Positions 1 to 5,202 of a stretch of DNA of 5,405 nt are shown one piece after another (within the stretch, counting starts at the first letter, position 1; each line of letters begins with the position of its first letter). Source of the stretch: Bacteroidota bacterium (GTDB lineage Bacteria; Bacteroidota; Bacteroidia; Chitinophagales; Chitinophagaceae); the NCBI GenBank assembly GCA_005883855.1, contig VBAU01000344.1:357-5761 (forward strand), read 5' to 3'. Under the pieces are notes generated by a model, which saw nothing but the letters and a program-made list of their open reading frames with translations, was not told the origin of the DNA and ran no database searches. Made by a program: the position numbers and the translations under genes.

Positions 1-1
1 C

Positions 2-67
2 GGAAACGGTGACCTGCTTAATGAAAACGAAAATGCAGCCATGCTAGGCGTTGTCACCGAGAGGTAG
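2..67 (+). pseudogene. Upstream fragment of the PDZ-domain gene, in a different frame
   Basis: From the first base of the window the frame starting at position 2 is open and ends at TAG 65-67. It reads GNGDLLNENENAAMLGVVTE, of which AMLGVVTE looks like the first beta strand of a PDZ domain. The rest of that domain continues in the frame one base back (GAG at 61-63 onward, then GGVKITDGADE). The two pieces therefore belong to one protein whose N-terminus lies outside the window. A single missing G (GAGAG where GAGGAG would restore the frame as T-E-E-V-D-G-G) explains the break. No classic slippery heptamer is visible. This may be a real mutation or a sequencing or assembly error. Confidence 0.6.
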
Positions 68-75
68 ATGGAGGT

Positions 76-687
76 GTGAAGATAACAGACGGGGCGGATG
101 AAAGCGGTGGGCAAAAGGGGGGTTTAAAAGAAGACGACATCATCACAAAAGTGGATGACAAAAAAATTGAAGATCCCGATGATCTCACCAAAGTGATCCG
201 CGGCCACAAGGCTGGTGACAAGGTAACCATTACTTATCTCCGAGATAAAAAAGAACAAAAAACCACGACAGAACTGACGAAATGGAAAGGCGCAGGTTTC
301 AATGCGTTCAACATGAAAATGCCAAACATGGATTTTGATGTGATGCCAAAGGTTCAGGGCGTGCCAAGAACCCACGTATCCCCGGGACAATACTACGGAT
401 TTGACAATCGTCCAAAGCTTGGTCTTTCCGTGCAGGATACGGACGATGGCAAAGGAGTAAAAGTGATTGATGTGGATGATGAAGGCAACGCAAAAAAAGC
501 TGGCATTAAAGAAAATGACGTCATTGTATCTGTAAATGATAAAGAAGTAAACAGCGCCGACGAAGTAGCAAGAATTGTACGTGATAGCAGGGAAAAGGGA
601 TCAGTAATGCTCAAAATCAAACGCGCTGGCAAGTTGCAGAGTATTGAAATAAAAATGCCAAAAAAATTAAAGACCGCAGATCTTTAA
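76..687 (+). CDS. PDZ-domain protein, C-terminal part (two PDZ domains), 5' end broken by frameshift
   Basis: This frame encodes 203 residues from a GTG at 76, but that GTG is probably an internal valine codon (GGV-KIT) and not the true start. The first PDZ domain covers about residues 1-69, with GGLKEDDIITKVDDKKIED forming the carboxylate-loop helix and following strand; its first strand lies in another frame upstream (2-67). A linker rich in Met, Phe and Asn follows (about 70-113). The second PDZ domain begins at KLGLSVQD (114) and includes KAGIKENDVIVSVNDKEVN, ending near 195. No protease domain is visible in this part. PDZ domains bind C-terminal peptides, often in envelope quality control or regulated proteolysis. 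The function here is not known, and the domain order suggests a Bacteroidota family with a long, low-complexity N-terminal half. An intrinsic terminator lies 27 bases after the stop, so the gene ends its transcript. Confidence 0.85.
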   Translation: MKITDGADESGGQKGGLKEDDIITKVDDKKIEDPDDLTKVIRGHKAGDKVTITYLRDKKEQKTTTELTKWKGAGFNAFNMKMPNMDFDVMPKVQGVPRTHVSPGQYYGFDNRPKLGLSVQDTDDGKGVKVIDVDDEGNAKKAGIKENDVIVSVNDKEVNSADEVARIVRDSREKGSVMLKIKRAGKLQSIEIKMPKKLKTADL

Positions 688-713
688 CTCCATATACATC
701 GAGCATGTAATAG

Positions 714-741
714 GTCCCGTCTTTATGCGGGACTTTCTTTT
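714..741 (+). terminator. Intrinsic terminator after the PDZ-domain gene
   Basis: GTCCCG (714-719) pairs with CGGGAC (728-733), extendable by a T-G wobble, leaving a loop of 6-8 bases. It is followed at once by the T-rich run TTTCTTTT (734-741). This is the standard form of a Rho-independent terminator. It lies 27 bases after the stop codon at 687, and no similar structure is seen after the other genes. Confidence 0.87.
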
Positions 742-746
742 AGAAG

Positions 747-784
747 CCTCATCCCCCATTCCTTCTCCGACAGAGAAGAGGCGG
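747..784. repeat. Diverged palindromic repeat, related to the insert in gatB
   Basis: The sequence starts CCTCATCCCCCATTCC and contains a hairpin: CTTCTC (762-767) against GAGAAG (773-778) with a five-base loop. It ends AGAGGCGG. Read against the reverse complement of gatB 2124-2156 (CCTCCCCCCAACCCCC, then TCCAAAGGAAGGGGCG), it aligns along its length with a few small gaps and substitutions. The likeness to a dispersed Bacteroidota intergenic repeat is from memory, while the match between the two copies here is visible directly. Confidence 0.55.
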
Positions 785-898
785 TGCATTCGTGCAAAGC
801 CATACTTTATACCTTCCACTTCAACGATAGAATACTTTTGGCACCTATCACCGTGGTTTACTTCAATCGCCGAATGAAAAACGTTAGTTCACTCTGTT

Positions 899-950
899 GG
901 CCGCCGCTAAAACTTTTGCGGCCTGCGTCTTCTTTTTGCCCTCTGCGTCC
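899..950. repeat. Repeat-like segment with hairpin and CTGCGTC copies
   Basis: GGCCGC (899-904) and GCGGCC (918-923) form perfect six-base arms around a 13-base loop. Two CTGCGTC copies (923-929 and 943-949) follow, 20 bases apart, separated by a T-rich segment. The wording 'TTTGCGGC...CTGCGTCTTC...CTCTGCGTC' resembles a dispersed intergenic repeat seen in many bacterial genomes, recalled and not searched. A weak terminator role is possible because TCTTCTTTTT follows the stem, but it is four bases away and no gene ends just before it. Confidence 0.35.
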
Positions 951-1078
951 AAATTAGCGCAAACCAACGCGGAGCAATGCTCATTCCTTTGTAAAAACAT
1001 GTGAAGTCACAAATGTTAAATGATGATTATAGCTTGATCTTTTCTTCTCCTTGATTCAGACAGAGAATAAGCTTTCAT

Positions 1079-1086
1079 TACTTTTG
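1079..1086 (+). promoter_or_regulatory. Bacteroidota -7 promoter element (TACTTTTG) for gatB
   Basis: TACTTTTG fits the Bacteroidota primary sigma factor consensus TAnnTTTG exactly. It lies eight bases before the gatB ATG, so transcription would be expected to start within a few bases of the start codon, giving a very short or absent leader. No good TTTG -33 box is seen at the normal distance; a TTGA at 1051-1054 is about 25 bases upstream, which is long. The 12 bases 1076-1087 (CATTACTTTTGC) are identical to 3845-3856 upstream of the DHS-like gene. Confidence 0.65.
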
Positions 1087-1094
1087 CCGCTAGC

Positions 1095-2582
1095 ATGGCA
1101 ATTAATTATGATGCATATGAAACAGTGGTTGGCCTGGAAGTGCATGCACAATTACTTACTCGAAGCAAATTATTTTGTGGTGACGCCACGGTCTTTGGCT
1201 CAGAGCCTAACACCCAAGTAAGTCCAGTCACCCTTGCTCATCCGGGCACGTTGCCAAAAATGAACCGGAAAGCCATCGAGTTTGCGATAAAAATGGGCCT
1301 TGCCTGTCACTGTGAAATCGTCAAAGAAAATTATTTCGCCCGCAAAAATTATTTTTACCCTGATCTCCCTAAAGGATATCAACTATCACAACACACCACG
1401 CCGATTTGCAAGGGGGGTTACATCAATATAAAAATTCAAGACCGGGAAAACAACATCCGGCTAAACAGGATTCACCTCGAAGAAGATGCTGGAAAGAGTT
1501 TACATGACGTGGATCCGGAAAATACTGGCCTTGATTTCAATCGCGCCGGTGTGCCTCTGATCGAAATTGTAAGTGAGCCCGACATCCGAAGCGGCGAAGA
1601 GGCCTATGCTTACTTAACTGAATTACGCAAGCTGGTTCGCTATCTTGAAATTTGCGACGGAAACATGGAAGAAGGAAGCCTGCGTTGTGACGCAAATATT
1701 TCAGTCCGAAAAAAAGGTGAGACAAAACTGGGGACTAGAGCAGAGATCAAAAACCTCAACTCCATCCGCAATGTAAAACGTGCTATTGAATTTGAAAGCA
1801 AAAGAATGATCGACATGTTGGAGCAGGGTTTAGAAATTACTCAACAGACAAGAAGTTTTGATGCAGACAGCGGAACAACTTTTTCCATACGCGATAAGGA
1901 AGATGCAGAAGACTATCGATACTTCCCCGATCCCGATCTCACAAAATTTAATTTAACAGACGAGTTCATCGAAACAATTCGCAAAACAATTCCCATTTTA
2001 CAGAAAGAGAGAATAAAAAAATATACCACCGAATACCAACTCTCCTATTACGATGCTTCTTTGCTAACAGAAGAAAAAGATTTTTCAGATTACTTCGAAA
2101 AAGTCATCCAGTCATTCGAGTGCGCGCCCCTTCCTTTGGAGGGGGTTGGGGGGAGGTCTGCAAAACCCGCTGCCAACTGGATGCTCGGGCCCGTCAAATC
2201 CTGGCTCAATGAAAATAGCGCCGACATCGATCAATTTCCGCTCGACCCCCAAAAAATTGCTGCTATAATAAACCTTGTCGAAGACGGGAAGTTGAGTTTC
2301 TCCGTAGCTTCGACCAAATTATTTCACGAACTAATTAAGAACCCGAATGCCGAACCCGGTGAAATCGCCGAAGAAAAAAACTGGCTGCAGGACAGCGACA
2401 CAGATCATATTGAAAATTTAATTGACCAGGTACTCAATAAATTTCCTGAGAAAGTAAAAGAATACAAAAAGGGGAAAAAAGGATTGATGGGTCTATTCGT
2501 GGGTGAAGTGATGAAGTTATCAAAAGGCAAAGCCGATCCAAAAATTACAAACGATATCTTATCTGAAAAATTAAACTCCTGA
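1095..2582 (+). CDS. gatB: Aspartyl/glutamyl-tRNA amidotransferase subunit B
   Basis: GatB is the kinase/transamidase subunit of GatCAB, which converts Glu-tRNA(Gln) and Asp-tRNA(Asn) to Gln-tRNA and Asn-tRNA in the cytoplasm, using ammonia from GatA. Family motifs are clear: GLEVHAQL (13-20), ARKNYFYPDLPKGYQLSQ (82-99), HLEEDAGKSLHD (127-138), DFNRAGVPLIEIVSEPD (147-163), GSLRCDANISVR (194-205) and YRYFPDPDL (274-282). The C-terminal YqeY-like tRNA-binding tail ends GLMGLFVGEVMKLSKGKADP (463-482). The ATG is supported by the family's N-terminal position and by the promoter just before it. At 495 residues it is slightly long. The excess sits between YFEKVIQS (333-340) and AANWMLGPVKSW (359-370), where about 12 extra residues (within FECAPLPLEGVGGRSA, 341-356) are encoded by a palindromic repeat. 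Cys28, Cys71 and Cys73 could be metal ligands, which is a guess. Neither gatA nor gatC is adjacent. A lipoprotein gene follows after seven bases. Confidence 0.97.
   Translation: MAINYDAYETVVGLEVHAQLLTRSKLFCGDATVFGSEPNTQVSPVTLAHPGTLPKMNRKAIEFAIKMGLACHCEIVKENYFARKNYFYPDLPKGYQLSQHTTPICKGGYINIKIQDRENNIRLNRIHLEEDAGKSLHDVDPENTGLDFNRAGVPLIEIVSEPDIRSGEEAYAYLTELRKLVRYLEICDGNMEEGSLRCDANISVRKKGETKLGTRAEIKNLNSIRNVKRAIEFESKRMIDMLEQGLEITQQTRSFDADSGTTFSIRDKEDAEDYRYFPDPDLTKFNLTDEFIETIRKTIPILQKERIKKYTTEYQLSYYDASLLTEEKDFSDYFEKVIQSFECAPLPLEGVGGRSAKPAANWMLGPVKSWLNENSADIDQFPLDPQKIAAIINLVEDGKLSFSVASTKLFHELIKNPNAEPGEIAEEKNWLQDSDTDHIENLIDQVLNKFPEKVKEYKKGKKGLMGLFVGEVMKLSKGKADPKITNDILSEKLNS
2118..2159. repeat. Palindromic repeat inserted in frame in gatB
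   Basis: CCCCTTCC (2127-2134) and GGAGGGGG (2138-2145) pair over eight bases with one G-T wobble around a TTT loop, followed by TTGGGGGGAGG (2146-2156). The base composition is strikingly unlike the rest of gatB. The encoded stretch FECAPLPLEGVGGRS falls where GatB proteins usually have a shorter linker, roughly 12 residues (36 bases) less by recalled family alignment. The reverse complement resembles the repeat at 747-784. The exact insertion ends cannot be set without homologues. Confidence 0.65.
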
Positions 2583-2589
2583 CTTAGTT

Positions 2590-3741
2590 ATGCAAAAAAT
2601 ATTTCTTTCCGTTTTCATTTCAGCAATTCTGCTCGCGTGCAAGCACGAAGCCAAAAAAGAATTTATCGTTGATGGCAAGATCAAAAATGCGAACGAGCAA
2701 ATGGTTTACCTGCAGGAAACTCCACTGGCTACTGGTGAGAGGATCATCGAGGATTCGAGCGGTATTGGCAGTGATGGCTCATTTCGTTTGAAAGGAAAAA
2801 CAGGAGAAGAATCTTTATTTAGCCTGCTTCTCAAAAACGAACCCTATCCTTTTGCATTTGTGATCAATGACGGGGAAAAAATTACAGTGAATGTTGATTT
2901 AAAAAACCCCAACGGTTATGTGGTACACGGCTCCCCAGCGAGCGAATCGTTAAGAGATTTTTCAGCGAAAGCGTCGAACAAATGGTTTGCACTAAATGCA
3001 ATGGGTCAGGTAATGGACAGTCTCAAAAAAGCCGGAGCATCTGACAGCCTATTGCTGATTGAAAATAGTAAAGGAATGTACCAGCTCGGAGAGCTACGTA
3101 ATTTCGTCGGCGACTATATCAAGAAATCTTCCGATCCCATCACAAGCGTGTGGGCTCTTGGAACTTATTCGCAGGTATTTCCTGCGGACGAATACCAATC
3201 TTTATTAAATGGCATTGTACAAAAATTCCCAGAGCATAAAGGCATTGCCGCCATAAAACAAATGAGCGACCGCCAGATAGCTTTGCAACAACAAAAGAAC
3301 AAACAGGAGCCTGCACAGCCGCAGTGGATTGGAAAGAGCGCCCCTGAACTATCGTTGCCCGACTTGAATGGGAAGAAAATAAATCTCAGTTCATTCAAAG
3401 GGAAATATGTACTGGTAGATTTTTGGGCGAGCTGGTGTCTCCCTTGCCGTCATGAAAATCCAAATGTGGTACAGGCCTACAACAAATACAAGAATAAAAA
3501 CTTCACCATAATTGGAGTGTCTCTCGACAAAGAAAAAGGAGACTGGCTGAATGCCATTCAGCATGACAGGCTCGCGTGGCCGCAAGTAAGCGATCTGCAG
3601 GAATGGAATAGCCTTGCCGTTACCACATTCAACTTCAATAGTATTCCATTCAACGTCCTGATTGATCCTGAAGGAAAAATAATTGGACAAGGTCTGCGTG
3701 GACCGGAGCTCGAACAGAAGCTGGCGGAGGTGCTTAAGTAG
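2590..3741 (+). CDS. Lipoprotein TlpA-like thiol:disulfide oxidoreductase (DUF4369-like plus thioredoxin fold)
   Basis: The 383-residue protein begins with a lipoprotein signal: MQK, a hydrophobic core (about 4-16) and the lipobox LLAC with lipidated Cys17, so it is exported and anchored by lipid. Residues about 25-115 (FIVDGKIKNANEQMVYLQE through VINDGEKITVNVD) resemble the DUF4369 beta domain common in Bacteroidota. A helical middle part follows (about 120-245). The C-terminal thioredoxin/AhpC-TSA domain (about 248-383) contains GKSAPELSLPDLNGKKINL, the redox motif WCLPC (Cys283 and Cys286), and IPFNVLID with the expected cis-proline at 353. Such proteins reduce or exchange disulfides in the periplasm, for example in cytochrome c maturation or stress defence; the partner here is unknown. 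It starts seven bases after gatB, so it is probably co-transcribed, although the two functions have no obvious link. No Shine-Dalgarno sequence is visible. There is no clear terminator after it. Confidence 0.93.
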   Translation: MQKIFLSVFISAILLACKHEAKKEFIVDGKIKNANEQMVYLQETPLATGERIIEDSSGIGSDGSFRLKGKTGEESLFSLLLKNEPYPFAFVINDGEKITVNVDLKNPNGYVVHGSPASESLRDFSAKASNKWFALNAMGQVMDSLKKAGASDSLLLIENSKGMYQLGELRNFVGDYIKKSSDPITSVWALGTYSQVFPADEYQSLLNGIVQKFPEHKGIAAIKQMSDRQIALQQQKNKQEPAQPQWIGKSAPELSLPDLNGKKINLSSFKGKYVLVDFWASWCLPCRHENPNVVQAYNKYKNKNFTIIGVSLDKEKGDWLNAIQHDRLAWPQVSDLQEWNSLAVTTFNFNSIPFNVLIDPEGKIIGQGLRGPELEQKLAEVLK

Positions 3742-3750
3742 GTGCACTCT

Positions 3751-3818
3751 CCGTGGCACTCAATGCCCTCTGTCTCCCCGTGGTAAAAAAAAATAACCAC
3801 GGAGACGCGCAGCAAAAG
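3751..3818. repeat. CCGTGG / ACCACGG inverted repeat with A9 loop
   Basis: GTCT(CC)CCGTGGT (3772-3784) pairs with ACCACGGAGAC (3796-3806): seven bases of perfect stem, a two-base bulge, then four more pairs, around an 11-base loop that holds nine A in a row. A further CCGTGG lies at 3751-3756 and CCGTGGT occurs again at 851-857. The wording matches a widely dispersed bacterial intergenic repeat, by recollection. There is no T-run after either arm, so it is not a normal terminator for the lipoprotein gene. Confidence 0.55.
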
Positions 3819-3847
3819 CAGAGATCCCCTATAATTATTATAAGCAT

Positions 3848-3855
3848 TACTTTTG
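3848..3855 (+). promoter_or_regulatory. Bacteroidota -7 promoter element (TACTTTTG) for the DHS-like gene
   Basis: TACTTTTG matches TAnnTTTG exactly and lies 19 bases before the ATG at 3875, which predicts a leader of roughly 12-15 bases. The spacer upstream is AT-rich (ATAATTATTATAAG), but no TTTG -33 box is seen. Together with the gatB copy it forms a 12-base identity (CATTACTTTTGC, 3845-3856). The leader has no Shine-Dalgarno core and is A/T-rich near the start codon, as is common in this phylum. Confidence 0.65.
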
Positions 3856-3874
3856 CGCCCAAAGAATTTTTTCT

Positions 3875-4849
3875 ATGAATAAAGGACCGATCTCTCAATT
3901 CATCCAACATCATTATCGTCACTTCAACGCAGCTGCGTTAGTTGATGCAGCAGAAGGATACGAGCAACACTTGCTCGATGGAGGAAAAATGATGATCACG
4001 ATTGCAGGTGCTATGAGTACAGCCGAGTTGGGTGTGTCACTTGCAGAAATGATAAGACAGGGAAAAGTTGATATTATCAGTTGCACCGGAGCCAATTTGG
4101 AAGAAGACATTATGAACCTTGTTGCGCATAGCCACTACAAACGCATTCCACATTATCGTGATCTTACACCACAACAGGAGTGGGAATTGTTAGAAAAAGG
4201 ATTAAATCGTGTCACCGACACTTGCATTCCCGAAGAAGAAGCATTTAGAAAAATTCAGCACAATATTGTCAAGCTCTGGAAAGATGCCGATGCAAAAGGC
4301 GAAAGGTACCTTCCTCACGAGTTCATGTACAAACTTTTGCTGAGCAAAGTGATGGAAAAAGATTACGAGATCGATCCAAAGGATAGCTGGATGATTGCAG
4401 CAGCAGAAAAAGATCTGCCGATCGTTGTCGGTGGTTGGGAAGACAGCACGATGGGAAATATTTTCTCATCATACATCATCAAAGGTGAAATGAAAGCCAC
4501 GACCATGAAAAGTGGAATTGAATACATGGTATGGTTAGCCGATTGGTACAGAAAAAACTCTTCGGGAAAAGGAATTGGCTTTTTCCAGATCGGCGGCGGC
4601 ATTGCGGGCGATTTTCCAATTTGTGTTGTGCCGATGATGTACCAGGATTTGGAATGGCATGATGTTCCGTTTTGGAATTACTTCTGCCAGATCAGTGATT
4701 CCACCACTTCATACGGTTCTTATTCCGGCGCTGTTCCCAACGAAAAAATCACGTGGGGCAAGCTTGACATCAAAACTCCCAAATACATTGTCGAGAGCGA
4801 CGCGACCATTGTAGCGCCGTTGATTTTTGCCTGGGTGCTGGGATGGTGA
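3875..4849 (+). CDS. Deoxyhypusine synthase-like protein
   Basis: The 324-residue product belongs to the deoxyhypusine synthase (DHS) fold, NAD-dependent enzymes that move the aminobutyl group of spermidine. Family signals are ITIAGAMSTAELG (41-53), DIISCTGANLEEDI (66-79, the NAD-site loop), GGWEDSTMGN (186-195), FFQIGGGIAGDFP (236-248) and SGAVPNEKITWGK (284-296). The last matches SGARPDEAVSWGK of human DHS and places the catalytic lysine at Lys296, with Glu290 and Trp294 kept. By recalled alignment, the human active-site His288 and Asp316 are replaced (here near Asp245 and Tyr283). Bacteria have no eIF5A to modify, so true hypusine formation is unlikely; related enzymes make homospermidine or other polyamines, and the substrate here is unknown. 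The protein is full length and ends FAWVLGW. It has its own promoter and stands alone in its transcript. No terminator is seen after it. Confidence 0.92.
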   Translation: MNKGPISQFIQHHYRHFNAAALVDAAEGYEQHLLDGGKMMITIAGAMSTAELGVSLAEMIRQGKVDIISCTGANLEEDIMNLVAHSHYKRIPHYRDLTPQQEWELLEKGLNRVTDTCIPEEEAFRKIQHNIVKLWKDADAKGERYLPHEFMYKLLLSKVMEKDYEIDPKDSWMIAAAEKDLPIVVGGWEDSTMGNIFSSYIIKGEMKATTMKSGIEYMVWLADWYRKNSSGKGIGFFQIGGGIAGDFPICVVPMMYQDLEWHDVPFWNYFCQISDSTTSYGSYSGAVPNEKITWGKLDIKTPKYIVESDATIVAPLIFAWVLGW

Positions 4850-4873
4850 CGACGTAAAACGTCAAAGGTAAAC

Positions 4874-5034
4874 GGGAGACTCTCTTCGTCAAATGTTCCA
4901 CCGAAGGAAATGTGCCGCATCAATCCCGATAACTATCGGGATGGCGACCTCCTGACCGCGTGCGCTAAAGCTATAGCGGTGGCGCAGCGAAGTCGAAGGA
5001 TTTCTTTCAAGTGAAAAGGTGGAACAGAGACTCC
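4874..5034. repeat. Mosaic intergenic repeat with inverted and direct copies
   Basis: Several repeats are nested here. GAGACTC occurs at 4876-4882 and 5027-5033. GTTCCACC (4895-4902) is the reverse complement of GGTGGAAC (5018-5025). CGAAGGA occurs at 4902-4908 and 4994-5000. Between them lie ATCCCGATA/TATCGGGAT (4923-4931 and 4934-4942) and the near-palindrome CGCTAAAGCTATAGCG (4963-4978), flanked by ACCGC/GCGGT. No transposase or terminal duplication is visible. It resembles dispersed Bacteroidota intergenic elements, by recollection. It could be a non-autonomous mobile element or several overlapping ones. Confidence 0.5.
4923..4942. repeat. Perfect inverted repeat ATCCCGATA/TATCGGGAT
   Basis: Two perfect nine-base arms are separated by only AC, so a real hairpin would have eight pairs and a four-base loop. 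It lies 73 bases after the DHS-like gene. No T-run follows on either strand, so it does not look like an intrinsic terminator. Similar CCCGATA...TATCGGG palindromes are, from memory, frequent between genes in this phylum. Confidence 0.7.
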
Positions 5035-5049
5035 ATAACTCAAAACTAA

Positions 5050-5181
5050 GCCGCGAAGCAAAAACTCCCCGGCTATTCTAACGTTCTCAAGGCGGCCGTT
5101 GATATGTTTACCAATAACCCCGGCAACTATTTCCATCTTAAAAACGTTAAAGAGCTTGGAACAAAAACTGAATTTTTGTAA
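5050..5181 (+). pseudogene. Possible coding remnant before thrC
   Basis: After TAA at 5047-5049 one frame stays open for 43 codons to TAA 5179-5181, reading AKQKLPGYSNVLKAAVDMF and then TNNPGNYFHLKNVKELG, ending TEFL. The amino acid mix is protein-like and third positions are rich in pyrimidines, but no ATG precedes Met at 5104, which would leave only 25 residues. I do not recognise the family. It could be the tail of a gene whose front was lost beside the repeat block, or chance. It ends 21 bases before thrC. Confidence 0.25.
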
Positions 5182-5202
5182 CTTGAATTGAACCTTGTCG
5201 CT

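Larger units (their letters stand above)
742..1078. other. Gene-free intergenic stretch with repeat remnants
   Basis: No convincing gene is seen on either strand over about 340 bases. The stretch holds a diverged palindromic repeat (747-784), a TACTTTTG box (833-840) with no gene after it, a CCGTGGT core (851-857) like those upstream of the DHS-like gene, an inverted pair GGCCGC/GCGGCC (899-904 and 918-923), and two CTGCGTC copies (923-929 and 943-949). The longest forward reading from an ATG here (874-957) gives only 27 residues with no recognisable features. Confidence 0.6.

Noticed and set aside
55..67. Programmed -1 frameshift as an explanation for the broken PDZ gene
   Set aside because: No X-XXY-YYZ slippery heptamer is present at the junction and there is no reason for recoding in this family.
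874..957. Small forward reading of 27 codons from ATG at 874, downstream of a TACTTTTG box at 833-840
   Set aside because: It lies within the repeat-like segment, its composition is unlike a protein, and nothing supports translation.
2138..2156. G-quadruplex in gatB
   Set aside because: The G-runs could form a two-layer quadruplex, but the hairpin-repeat reading explains the same bases and a functional quadruplex in an essential coding region cannot be supported from sequence alone.
3391..3759. Long reverse-strand open frame of 122 codons
   Set aside because: It is antisense to the thioredoxin domain with the WCLPC motif, which is clearly the real gene.
3772..3806. Intrinsic terminator for the lipoprotein gene
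   Set aside because: The hairpin is good but is followed by GCGCAGC, not a T-run, on the forward strand, and there is none on the reverse strand either.
4851..4863. GACGT-AAA-ACGTC inverted repeat just after the DHS-like stop as a terminator or operator
   Set aside because: The stem has only five pairs around a three-base loop with no T-run after it; too weak to call.
4720..4923. Reverse-strand open frame overlapping the end of the DHS-like gene
   Set aside because: Most of it is antisense to strongly conserved DHS-like coding sequence and the rest lies in repeat DNA; no family is recognisable.
4933..5136. Reverse-strand open frame of 67 codons in the spacer before thrC
   Set aside because: It crosses the palindromes of the repeat block and has no recognisable domain; the forward frame at 5050-5181 looks more protein-like.
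5175..5197. Promoter for thrC using TTTG 5175-5178 and GAACCTTG 5190-5197
   Set aside because: The -7 box has two mismatches to TAnnTTTG and the 11-base spacing is much too short.
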